9,713 nucleotides of DNA, taken from NCBI GenBank assembly GCA_946886475.1, contig CAMPIQ010000138.1:1-9713 (forward strand), written 5' to 3'. This document shows, piece after piece, positions 1 to 7,437 of the stretch. The stretch is from an uncultured Chitinophagales bacterium. Its GTDB lineage: Bacteria > Bacteroidota > Bacteroidia > Chitinophagales > Chitinophagaceae. Under the pieces are notes generated by a model that saw only the letters and a program-made list of their open reading frames with translations, was not told where the DNA came from and did no database searches. The first letter of the stretch is position 1, and every line of letters starts with the position of its first letter. The position numbers were made by a program, and so were the translations under genes.

Positions 1-363
1 TGGGTCAGTGAGAATTTCATATTCAGATCTATAACAGTTAACAGCACCTATTTCCGCATCTTTTATTCCTTTATTCTGGTTTTATTAAGTGTGAACACAA
101 TCAATAAAAAAATCTTTACCCGAAATAAAGGATTGTTGTCGGATGCCACTTTCATGATCTGTTGCGGATTTATTATCTATTTTACCTACAAGATCATCGT
201 GCAGGCATTTGCCATTTATGGTTTTTCAAAACAATCCGCCTTCCTGCTGAATATTTATATCATCATGTATTATATTAATTTCATCGTCAACATCATTTAT
301 ACGTTTGCAGTTATATGGATGCCCAGGAAAATAAAATATTCATTGCAATCCTTATTGCAGTAG
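1..363 (+). CDS. C-terminal part of a small multi-spanning membrane protein (5' truncated)
   Basis: The reading frame is open from the first base of the window to a TAG at 361-363, about 120 residues. A GTG at position 91 could be read as a start, but the frame stays open and hydrophobic upstream of it, so the true start is probably left of the window. There are about three hydrophobic stretches (around residues 18-34, 45-70 and 80-106), rich in Ile, Phe and Tyr, ending in a short basic tail. No enzymatic motif is visible. Its last 49 nt overlap the sensor kinase gene in another frame, which implies co-transcription and probably coupled translation. Inference: because the kinase has almost no extracytoplasmic part of its own, this protein may be its membrane partner or signal receiver. 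I do not recognise the family. Confidence 0.6.
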   Translation, partial: WVSENFIFRSITVNSTYFRIFYSFILVLLSVNTINKKIFTRNKGLLSDATFMICCGFIIYFTYKIIVQAFAIYGFSKQSAFLLNIYIIMYYINFIVNIIYTFAVIWMPRKIKYSLQSLLQ

Positions 364-1061
364 TCCTGATAGGGAGTATCATCATCTTTTTCATTACCTC
401 CTCTTTAAAGCAACAAAAAAAAGTTTTAAAGCTGGAAAGGGAAAATGCAAAGGCCGAGATTACAGTTCTTGAAAAAGACCGGGAACGCATTTCCAATGAT
501 ATTCACGATGACCTCTCCCCTATGCTGGTTAGTATCAAAATGACCATAAACAGCTTTGAACTTTCCAGTGCTGCCGACCAGCTTCAGCTGGATAAAACAA
601 ATGACACACTCAATGAAATGGCCAAAAGGATGAGGGCTATTTCGTTCGACCTCATGCCCTCTTCATTAAAAAACAAGGGACTGGAAACAGCCATCAGGGA
701 CTTTGTAAATTCTGTAACCAATACCGATCTCAATATCAAGCTCTGGTTTTCAAATGAACAACTGCAGATCGATGATTATAAGATCATCCATATATACAGG
801 ATCATCAAAGAAATCATTCACAACACGCTTAAGCATGCCAGGGCAACGGAACTGGTGCTGGCCTTAAAAAAAGAAACAAATGAATTACATATTGCCTCCC
901 AGGATAATGGAATTGGCTTTCATTATAACAGCAAACTAAGTGAAAGCACAGGCCTTGGCCTGCGCAGCCTGCAAAACCGGGTAAGCCTGATTAACGGTAC
1001 CATCCGGATTGAATCAGAAAAAGGCAAAGGCACATCTTATCTTATACAAATCCCCGTATAG
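315..1061 (+). CDS. Sensor histidine kinase, HisKA_3 / NarX-like type, single N-terminal membrane anchor
   Basis: A 248-residue kinase that should autophosphorylate on His and pass phosphate to the regulator encoded next. Seen in the sequence: one transmembrane segment at about residues 8-29, a charged linker helix at 31-58, and the HisKA_3 dimerisation/phosphoacceptor motif RISNDIHDDLSPML with His64. The FDLMPSSLKNKGLETAI segment at 111-127 is typical of this class. The HATPase domain has an N box around E166-N170 (EIIHNTLKHA), a G1 box DNGIGF at 197-202, a G2 box STGLGLRSL at 211-219 and GKGT at 237-240. All catalytic blocks look intact. There is no periplasmic sensor domain, PAS or GAF. 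The ATG at 315 is needed to include the membrane segment, since the next in-frame Met is after His64. It overlaps the upstream membrane gene by 49 nt and ends 1 nt before the regulator's ATG. Confidence 0.93.
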   Translation: MDAQENKIFIAILIAVVLIGSIIIFFITSSLKQQKKVLKLERENAKAEITVLEKDRERISNDIHDDLSPMLVSIKMTINSFELSSAADQLQLDKTNDTLNEMAKRMRAISFDLMPSSLKNKGLETAIRDFVNSVTNTDLNIKLWFSNEQLQIDDYKIIHIYRIIKEIIHNTLKHARATELVLALKKETNELHIASQDNGIGFHYNSKLSESTGLGLRSLQNRVSLINGTIRIESEKGKGTSYLIQIPV

Positions 1062-1062
1062 C

Positions 1063-1743
1063 ATGAACGCATTTTATTCCCGCATAAAGGTTCTGATTGC
1101 CGACGACCATGAGATGGTAAGAGACGGGCTGCAGGTAATGGCAAAAAAGGCTGAGGAATTTGAGATCATAGGTGAAGCCAGGAATGGGGAAGAACTGGTA
1201 AAGCTCGCACGAAAGCTGAAACCGGATGTAATACTCACCGATGTAAAAATGCCACTGCTATCCGGAATTGAAGCTACAAGGATCATCAAAGCAGAATTAC
1301 CACACATAGGCATTATAGCACTTTCTTCTTTTGATGAAGAAAGTCTGGTACTGGAAATGCTGAATGTGGGTGCCAAAGGTTACCTGCTTAAAAATGCAGG
1401 CAAAAAGGAGCTGACAGACGCAGTATTGAAAGTATACAGGGATGAACCCTATTATTGCCAGGAGATCAACCACAAACTGGCAAGGATCATCACCAAAGGT
1501 GGAAATTTCAATAAGGAGAAAAAGACCGACCAGTTATTCACTGAAAGAGAACTGGAAGTAATTCAATTAATGTGTGAAGGATGCTCAAGTAAACAAATCG
1601 CCGGTAAAATGGGAGTCAAAACCAGAACAGTTGAAAGGTACCGTGACTATATTATGGAAAAGCTGGGAGCCAACAATGCCATTTCAGTAGTAATGTATGC
1701 CGTTTCCAATGGTATCTATAAACCACCTACCCAAAAGATGTAA
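1063..1743 (+). CDS. NarL/FixJ-family response regulator, receiver plus LuxR-type HTH
   Basis: A 226-residue transcription factor expected to be phosphorylated by the preceding kinase. The receiver domain (about 8-125) has the acidic pair D14-D15, the phosphoacceptor D60 in LTDVKMP, the switch Ser88 in ALSS and K110 in YLLKNAG. A linker leads to a LuxR-type helix-turn-helix at about 158-216 (FTERELEVIQLM, then SSKQIAGKMGVKTRTVERYR). I chose the ATG at 1063, one nucleotide after the kinase stop. The frame is open back to an ATG at 1009, but that start would place 18 extra residues inside the kinase gene and before the normal receiver beta-1 strand. The 3' end overlaps the convergent minus-strand gene by 17 nt. 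Target genes cannot be read from the window. Confidence 0.94.
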   Translation: MNAFYSRIKVLIADDHEMVRDGLQVMAKKAEEFEIIGEARNGEELVKLARKLKPDVILTDVKMPLLSGIEATRIIKAELPHIGIIALSSFDEESLVLEMLNVGAKGYLLKNAGKKELTDAVLKVYRDEPYYCQEINHKLARIITKGGNFNKEKKTDQLFTERELEVIQLMCEGCSSKQIAGKMGVKTRTVERYRDYIMEKLGANNAISVVMYAVSNGIYKPPTQKM

Positions 1744-2041
1744 TGCTGCCTTTTTTTAACAGGTTACTTACAAAGTCTTCGGTAGGATTTTCTACGCAAT
1801 CTTCCACTATAAAACAATGACCTTCACGCCGGGTGTGCACCATACAATTAATCTGCCAGTTAATGAGTTTGAAAAAGTAAATTCCTTCGCATGCAATATT
1901 GATCATGTAAGAAGGGTCTGTAAGGATTTCTTTAATAAACCCGGAATATATTGATACGCTATCAAGGTATTTTGACGGTATCACGATAGAATTCCCCTGA
2001 GGGTCTTTAACTATGGTAAGTCCAGGGTTGCCGGTTTGCAT
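1727..2041 (-). CDS. Conserved-looking hypothetical protein, 104 residues
   Basis: A small soluble-looking protein with no signal peptide or membrane segment. It opens with QTGNPGLTIVKDPQGNSIVI and ends with an acidic/aromatic half (IYFFKLINWQINCMVHTRRE, then FIVEDCVENPTEDFVSNLL). The amino-acid composition and the alternation of hydrophobic and polar residues look like a real folded domain rather than a shadow frame. It also resembles small uncharacterised Bacteroidota proteins I have a weak memory of. Function is unknown. It runs tail to tail with the response regulator, overlapping 17 nt at the 3' ends, and has its own upstream region. A weak TTG, 19 nt, TAATTATC promoter-like pair lies just before the ATG, too close to be convincing. 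It could instead be an unexpressed frame. Confidence 0.65.
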   Translation of the reverse strand: MQTGNPGLTIVKDPQGNSIVIPSKYLDSVSIYSGFIKEILTDPSYMINIACEGIYFFKLINWQINCMVHTRREGHCFIVEDCVENPTEDFVSNLLKKGSITSFG

Positions 2042-2172
2042 AGATAATTATTGACCCTACATAGTTATTCAATTAATGAAATCGGCTGTCCTGTGAAAAA
2101 TACAGTGTCAGCAGGGTAATATTACGCAGTCAATATTTTACACACCTACTTTAAATCTCCGTTTCAATTCTG

Positions 2173-2447
2173 TTAATGGTCTTGTTGGAATTGTGCATCC
2201 GGCCAAATTCCAGATGGGAAAGCACTGTTATTGGTGGTAAATGATAATGTATGGTTTAAGTGTGTGCTAAACACTTTGCAGCCTATATTCTTTTGAATGC
2301 AATTAAATACCGGTTCTCGGGATGTCTGGCATCATCTATTGCTGATACAACGAAGATTGGAAGATTGAATTTCTTTATACAATTGCTGCTACTATTTCTC
2401 CTGCTTCCATGATGTGGCAGTAGAACCAATACAATTACAAAATCCAT
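2173..2447 (-). pseudogene. Remnant of a second ComEC-like metallo-beta-lactamase-fold protein (C-terminal part, frameshifted)
   Basis: Translating the minus strand from an ATG at 2447 gives 54 residues up to a TAG at 2285-2283. They contain VLLPHHGSRRNSSS, then LPIFVVSA and RHPENRYLIAFKRI. This is the order expected for the C-terminal half of ComEC-type MBL proteins: the PHHGS metal/active-site loop, a hydrophobic strand, an HP motif and a helix. A shift of frame right at the TAG continues the fold for 36 residues (GCKVFSTHLNHTLSFTTNNS and onward) to a TAA at 2175-2173. The N-terminal half, including the HxHxDH motif, is absent. The remnant starts in the same frame only two codons after the stop of the intact MBL gene. 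It is read best as a decayed, 5'-deleted gene at the end of the operon. The rest of the 2042-2453 interval shows no other gene. Confidence 0.7.
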
Positions 2448-2453
2448 AATGCA

Positions 2454-3959
2454 TCACGCTTTAACCGTGAATTCCACATATAAATTATTTTTTTCCCTGA
2501 CATAAGATTTTTTATAATCATCGGCTTCCCTGGCGCTCAATTTCTTTTGAGCACTTTTAATTTTCTTTATAAGTGGTTCCTTTTCATGAAAGTCAAAAAA
2601 CAGTCCCTTTTCATTCATGATCATTAAACGTCCCCTTGTTTTCTTAAAGAGGTCCAATAACATTTCACGATTAGGCATGGTATTCTTCCATTTTGGCGCT
2701 ATTACATTATAATCCAGGGTAGCCATGCAGGCCAGGTCCTTGTGTTCCATCATGTCAAGACCAAGCTTTTGCGCCGTACCATTATGACTCATATGATGCG
2801 CTATCTTATAAAATACTGTTCTTCTCAACAGATCCTGTGTAAAATGTATTTTCTTATTGTTTTCATCTTCCTTTTCCGATTCTACTCCCGCCCAGTTAAT
2901 CCGATGCCAGCTCGCCCAGCTGCCATATTCAGCATCACCTGGGAAAAGCATGACCCTTTTGTTTTCCTCAAATTCAATAGCCAGCGCCAGGCTTAAATTG
3001 TTTGTAAGGGAACTTATTCTTAGTGCAAGGCTTCCTGCACTGAACAACCAGTCATTATCAATTTTCCTCCATTCCTCTTTTTTGTTATTATACAAGCTGG
3101 CTGTTGGCGATTTATGAGATTCATATATGGAATCAAAAGGCAGTATGCCTTCTGTATTACCATTCATTGTGCTCAAAACCGAAGCAGCAAAAGCATCGGT
3201 ACCACGGAGGTCACGGTTGTGGGTATAGCTTTCACCTTCACCACCGCTTTCCGCTTCCACTTCATCCCAATTTTGCGGAGGTCCCAATACATAAAACTTT
3301 ACTCCTTCCAGTCCAGGCAGGTCTTCCAATATATCACCCGGATATAGATATTCTATATTATCCCTGGCAATTTCCTTTTTAACGATACGCATTCCTTCCA
3401 ACATTCCTTTATAACGTCCATTGGCAGCATGTATATGGAGATTTGCAAAATCCTGTAATGAATCGGAAAATGATTTTTTTGCTTCCAGTATACGCCTCCC
3501 CTCATTCAAACCAAGTACTGAATTCTGAAAACGTTTGTCGTTTATAGCCAGTTTGATTTTTTTGGCTGCCTCTGCAAGAGCCTTTTTCTTTTCCCCATGC
3601 TCTGTTTTCCATTTTTTTATTTTAGAAAGACCATCATCTTCTGACCATCCCATCCAGATCTTTTTTACTTCAAAGTCTTTGATAAACAGATCCCGGCAGG
3701 TTTCAAAAACAGAAACATGATCAACATGCTCATGTGTAATAACCAGGAGATCAATTTTATTGTTAACATATTTCTTAAGATCAAGCATGTATTTGCGCAA
3801 ATGTTCTCGCTTTCCGTTCCATACCCCACAATCTATCATCATTGTAAATTTTTCAGATTGTCCGGCAAAAAACTTAATGACGAAACAATCGCCTGTACCC
3901 ATACAATACATTCTTACAACCGCATGGGATATTTTTCCTGTATTTGCTGCCTTAGCCAT
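2454..3959 (-). CDS. ComEC-like metallo-beta-lactamase-fold hydrolase
   Basis: A 501-residue predicted cytoplasmic metal-dependent hydrolase. Seen: the N-terminal strand motif MGTGDCFVIKF (20-30), like the GxGDA motif of ComEC-type proteins; MIDCG (41-45); the metal-binding HEHVDH at 76-81; LFPGDAEYGSW at 338-348 carrying the bridging Asp; and the C-terminal IAHHMSHNGT at 386-395, the counterpart of the ComEC PHHGS loop. The family fold is therefore catalytically complete. Long insertions lie at about 100-200 (lysine-rich helices) and 230-305, making it much larger than a basic MBL domain. There is no signal peptide and no membrane segment. ComEC-like MBL domains are known or suspected to act on nucleic acids or nucleotides, but the substrate here is unknown. 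It starts 10 nt after the peptidase stop, so it belongs to the patatin-peptidase operon. Confidence 0.87.
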   Translation of the reverse strand: MAKAANTGKISHAVVRMYCMGTGDCFVIKFFAGQSEKFTMMIDCGVWNGKREHLRKYMLDLKKYVNNKIDLLVITHEHVDHVSVFETCRDLFIKDFEVKKIWMGWSEDDGLSKIKKWKTEHGEKKKALAEAAKKIKLAINDKRFQNSVLGLNEGRRILEAKKSFSDSLQDFANLHIHAANGRYKGMLEGMRIVKKEIARDNIEYLYPGDILEDLPGLEGVKFYVLGPPQNWDEVEAESGGEGESYTHNRDLRGTDAFAASVLSTMNGNTEGILPFDSIYESHKSPTASLYNNKKEEWRKIDNDWLFSAGSLALRISSLTNNLSLALAIEFEENKRVMLFPGDAEYGSWASWHRINWAGVESEKEDENNKKIHFTQDLLRRTVFYKIAHHMSHNGTAQKLGLDMMEHKDLACMATLDYNVIAPKWKNTMPNREMLLDLFKKTRGRLMIMNEKGLFFDFHEKEPLIKKIKSAQKKLSAREADDYKKSYVREKNNLYVEFTVKA

Positions 3960-3969
3960 TTATTAATTT

Positions 3970-5973
3970 TTAATGATGAAGAAAAGCAAAGGGTTCATTT
4001 ATATTGTTTTGCAAACCACTACCAAAATACTGGTTGTATTCACTCATATGCATAATACCATCTTCCCTTTGAAATTGGTATTGCTTTTCAATTCTGTCTC
4101 TGTCTATCTTCCAAACTCCCTTTTTTAATTCATTCAAATCCAGAAGCGGCTTGGATATTATATTTTTCAGTTCCAAAGTATCCAAATCAAAAATCATAGT
4201 GCACCCCCCATATAGAAAAAATTGATCAGTGCTCCTGTTCACTGTTTTGGGATCAAAGTGCTTTTTAAACTGGCCATCTTCCATTTCTATACCACTTCTC
4301 TGAACCATGGAAAAGACAATCTGATTGATTTGATTTCCCGAAGGCCCTACCCTTGAAACAACACGTAAATTTTGAATCTGAAAGGAAGGTCCTTCTATTT
4401 TGTTTTTAAAACGATTCGACCTTCTTATACCCAGTTCCGGAAAGTTCATATTAAAAACAAGACCTGTGAGCCGTTCAAATTCCTGACTATCATCGAACTT
4501 GAAAAATATCCTGCTGTGTAATCCAAAAATCTTTTTCTTTCCATTGTATACAGATCCTCCTATATAATCCTTTGATATTTCATAGATTTTCCTTCTATCT
4601 GTTTCATAAGTGATGGCATCCCTGTATTCCCTTAAAAACTTAACAATTATCCCAAACAATTCTCTGGTTGTGCCTGAAATAAAATTTGCTGGCTTTAATC
4701 CCAAACTTTCTATACTAAAGGTTTTGATACCGTGAGGATATATCCCTCGCCTGCGAAAGGCTTCAATAAAAGCAAGGCGGTAATCCCGGTCATCATTGGC
4801 CACTAATTCGGCATCAGCAGTAATTATTGCACGTAGATAATCCCCAAAAGTGATATCAACCGGAGGACAGTAATCCAGGGCGCGAATACACATGTTTAAA
4901 ACATGCCCTGCAGCTTTGGACGCTTCTGCGGATAACCGGTTAACAAGGTCTGGGTGTAATTCACCTTGTGGAAGAACCCCTGTTCCACCGGTTGCCAGAC
5001 GCAAAAGGTCCTTAATCCTGTTTTTGTAAATTGTCAAAAAAGCCTCAAATACAGCGGAAACAAGGATACTTCCCCTGGCATGAGGTTCCATTTCGTTTGA
5101 ATATTCATCACCCTTTGGCTCTTTTGCATTCCATTTCCTGGTAACAGGATCCACATTTCCTATAGCACTTCTTAATGATCCATATTTACCAATGGCACTG
5201 CCAAACTCCTGGGCTAATTCGCCTAATAAATTTTGAGTGGCCAGATCTCCCTTCGTTTTGGCTATCTGGTGTTTTAACACCTCCGGAAATGTAAAATGCT
5301 GGAAGAGTGCAACAATATCAGCAAAGGCTTCATGAAATGCCAGAACATCAGGATTTGAAGCATCAGAATAATTGGGATACATGCCATCCAGTATGGCATG
5401 TGTTACTTCATGGGCTATAATATCGTGACTCAAACAGGTAAATACAAAACTGCTTGGCATATGCAAAGAACTGGATGCCGGAGCAGCCTCAAAATAACCG
5501 AACAACAAAGATTTTTTCAGGGGACTGTAATAGGCATTGGCATCTCTTATGGCATGCGGGTATATTCTTAAACGTTGAACATACTCTTCATATATCCTGC
5601 TGTTGGATACCCTGTGAGATGCCCAAATTACCTTTCGGCCCAGAGCTATCTCAAAATTTTTAATAGTTGTCATTGCCACCGCATATACCATTTGCTGGTG
5701 AAACTGAGGATTCAGTTCAGAAGGATCTAAACCGTCCTGTGCCAAAAGATCCGGATCTTTAAGATTTACGGGCTCATAATACCTGCCTGTTGTAGGATCG
5801 AAATCAATGATCTCAAGGTATTCTCCCACCGGTCCCGGTTCTATTTCTGATTCCCATAATACTTTATAAACTATATTATTAATAAAAGCCGTATCTACTT
5901 TTAATGACAAGGAAGGATCAAAGGCATATCCTTTCAGTTTGCGAAATGGCGGTTGTTTGTTTTCTATTTTCAT
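3970..5973 (-). CDS. Gluzincin-type (M4-like) zinc metallopeptidase with extra C-terminal domain
   Basis: A 667-residue protein with the zinc site HEVTH at about 188-192 and a second glutamate zinc ligand in AFHEAFADIV (E215), 23 residues after the second His. This spacing fits gluzincins of the thermolysin/M4 type. MEPHARGSILVSAVFEAF at about 295-312 may supply the transition-state His (about 298), as in thermolysin. There is no signal peptide, propeptide or membrane segment, unlike secreted M4 enzymes, so I expect it in the cytosol. From about residue 430 a C-terminal region of roughly 235 residues has no motif I recognise. I chose the ATG at 5973, which follows the patatin stop TGA after one nucleotide and suggests termination-reinitiation coupling. 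A TTG three codons upstream is also in frame but less likely. Substrate unknown. Confidence 0.8.
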   Translation of the reverse strand: MKIENKQPPFRKLKGYAFDPSLSLKVDTAFINNIVYKVLWESEIEPGPVGEYLEIIDFDPTTGRYYEPVNLKDPDLLAQDGLDPSELNPQFHQQMVYAVAMTTIKNFEIALGRKVIWASHRVSNSRIYEEYVQRLRIYPHAIRDANAYYSPLKKSLLFGYFEAAPASSSLHMPSSFVFTCLSHDIIAHEVTHAILDGMYPNYSDASNPDVLAFHEAFADIVALFQHFTFPEVLKHQIAKTKGDLATQNLLGELAQEFGSAIGKYGSLRSAIGNVDPVTRKWNAKEPKGDEYSNEMEPHARGSILVSAVFEAFLTIYKNRIKDLLRLATGGTGVLPQGELHPDLVNRLSAEASKAAGHVLNMCIRALDYCPPVDITFGDYLRAIITADAELVANDDRDYRLAFIEAFRRRGIYPHGIKTFSIESLGLKPANFISGTTRELFGIIVKFLREYRDAITYETDRRKIYEISKDYIGGSVYNGKKKIFGLHSRIFFKFDDSQEFERLTGLVFNMNFPELGIRRSNRFKNKIEGPSFQIQNLRVVSRVGPSGNQINQIVFSMVQRSGIEMEDGQFKKHFDPKTVNRSTDQFFLYGGCTMIFDLDTLELKNIISKPLLDLNELKKGVWKIDRDRIEKQYQFQREDGIMHMSEYNQYFGSGLQNNINEPFAFLHH

Positions 5974-5974
5974 T

Positions 5975-7282
5975 TCAATCAATTAATATGGGACAATAAA
6001 GCTTTACCTGTAATTCAGTAAGGTTTTCAGCATGTTTTGCCAGCAAATCAATCCTTCTTTTGCTCAATGGCGTAAGGTTAGTTCCTGTATTCCTGATAAA
6101 ACGCAGTTCATCTCCGGTTAAATTCCTGGATTCAATTTCATTATACCCTACAGTAACTTTCAAACTTGCTTCTATCTCTTTTTTAAACAGACATGGATCT
6201 TTTATCCAGGCAGGGTCAAAACCATGCGCATCAATTACTGATTGTATTACGTGGCCTTTGCACATATTTTCAACAAAACCATGTATGCAATTATCTATAT
6301 CCCATCCCAGCGAGAAATAAGCGATCTGCTTTCCATTTTCATTCTGATATATGTTTTCTACCATCTGGAACATTTTGATCCGGTTCATGAACAGATCAAC
6401 GGTTCTTATCAGCAATGAAAGCGTATTGCCATATTTTTTATGGAATGACAACTTTCCCCCAGCATCGGAAGTAATGATGATATCACATTCATAGGAACTA
6501 CCCTGCTGGGTGATCTTCTGGATGCCCTGGTTATCATATACACCTCCATCTACCAGTTTTGGATCAATCCTGTGATAATCATCCGCTTTTTTGTAAAACT
6601 TCTTATTGATTGAAACCGGTGTAAATGCAAAAGGCACACATGACGATGCCATTACTGCCCTGGCTACCGGAAATTTTCCCTGTTCAAAAAAAATAGGAGG
6701 ATCCATGTAGGAGTAAGTTGAATCGGACATCCTTCTCCAGGAAAAAGTAAAGGGCCTTCCAGTTTGAAGATTGGATGAACCTATGGCCAGTTCAGGTTTT
6801 TTACATAGCTGGTGCATCGATGACCCATGAAAATAATATTTATCATAGGCTCTTTCCACTTCCTTACCTGTTGGGAAGATATAGAACTGGAACCTTAATA
6901 AAAGGAAGATCCACAGTAAAAGAAAAACCAGGAATAACCAGGGATAGGAAGTAAAAAATAAAAAATAAATACCAGTTCCGATAAAGGCGAGCGTGAAAAG
7001 AAGTAATTGTAATGCGGACCAGGAGGTAAGAATAAACCTGACCACATTTTTACTACTCACCTTTTCTATCATGTAATTTTCAAACTCATCCCAGCTTCCC
7101 TTATGCAGACAGTAAGCTGCACCGGTAATGGAACCGCCTGAGATTGTGGAAAGCACATTTACCCTGCCAAGCAGTTTTAATTTATGCAGTGCCCGCAGTG
7201 TGCCTATATGAAAAGCAGAAGCACGATAACCTCCACCGGAAAGGGAAACACCAAGCCTGTTCCCGGACTTGTTTTGTTGCAT
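5975..7282 (-). CDS. Patatin-like phospholipase with a membrane-anchoring insertion
   Basis: A 435-residue predicted lipid acyl hydrolase with a Ser-Asp dyad. Seen: the oxyanion-hole block SLSGGGYRASAF (13-24); the nucleophile elbow STISGGSITGA (45-55) with Ser48 as likely nucleophile, a variant of GxSxG with Thr at the first Gly; and VDGGVYDNQG at 244-253 with catalytic Asp245. Between these blocks, residues 88-136 form two hydrophobic segments rich in Leu, Phe and Trp, enough for a membrane hairpin. Both catalytic blocks would then be on the cytosolic side of the inner membrane. SSNLQTGRPFTFS (169-181) and RAVMASSCVPFAFTP (208-222) are usual patatin elements. It is the first gene of the three-gene operon, with the peptidase ATG one nucleotide after its stop. 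Patatins serve in lipid turnover, as secreted toxins and as defence effectors; the sequence alone does not choose. Confidence 0.9.
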   Translation of the reverse strand: MQQNKSGNRLGVSLSGGGYRASAFHIGTLRALHKLKLLGRVNVLSTISGGSITGAAYCLHKGSWDEFENYMIEKVSSKNVVRFILTSWSALQLLLFTLAFIGTGIYFLFFTSYPWLFLVFLLLWIFLLLRFQFYIFPTGKEVERAYDKYYFHGSSMHQLCKKPELAIGSSNLQTGRPFTFSWRRMSDSTYSYMDPPIFFEQGKFPVARAVMASSCVPFAFTPVSINKKFYKKADDYHRIDPKLVDGGVYDNQGIQKITQQGSSYECDIIITSDAGGKLSFHKKYGNTLSLLIRTVDLFMNRIKMFQMVENIYQNENGKQIAYFSLGWDIDNCIHGFVENMCKGHVIQSVIDAHGFDPAWIKDPCLFKKEIEASLKVTVGYNEIESRNLTGDELRFIRNTGTNLTPLSKRRIDLLAKHAENLTELQVKLYCPILID

Positions 7283-7345
7283 GCAGTTAGTTTAGCTTAA
7301 ATGGTGACGAAAGTTTAAGTTAGGAATGTCTCGTTAGTTCCAGCT

Positions 7346-7361
7346 ACTGTATTATTACAGT
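7346..7361. promoter_or_regulatory. Palindrome in the divergent intergenic region, possible operator
   Basis: ACTGTA and TACAGT form a perfect 6-bp inverted repeat around TTAT. It lies 64 nt before the patatin start on one side and 77 nt before the nuclease-like gene on the other, so a protein bound here could affect both promoters. I see no convincing Bacteroidota -7/-33 pair for either gene in the 7283-7437 gap. A binding function is inference. Confidence 0.35.
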
Positions 7362-7437
7362 GTTTTGTAAAAAGGATTATCCTGTTACTTGCAACCATAA
7401 TAAAACCTTCCTCCAGGCAACTTCTAAACTTACTATT

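Noticed and set aside
1009..1062. Earlier ATG for the response regulator
   Set aside because: It lies inside the kinase gene and adds residues ahead of the normal receiver start; the ATG at 1063 is 1 nt after the kinase stop.
1748..1757. T-run after the response regulator as a terminator
   Set aside because: Seven T residues are present, but no stem precedes them and they lie within the coding end of the convergent gene.
3104..4055. Several plus-strand frames opposite the MBL gene
   Set aside because: All lie antisense to a gene with intact catalytic motifs and have biased Phe/His/Ser composition typical of shadow frames.
7360..7437. GTG start adding 26 residues to the nuclease-like protein
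   Set aside because: The added residues show no family similarity, and the GTG falls inside the intergenic palindrome; the ATG at 7438 is a better start.
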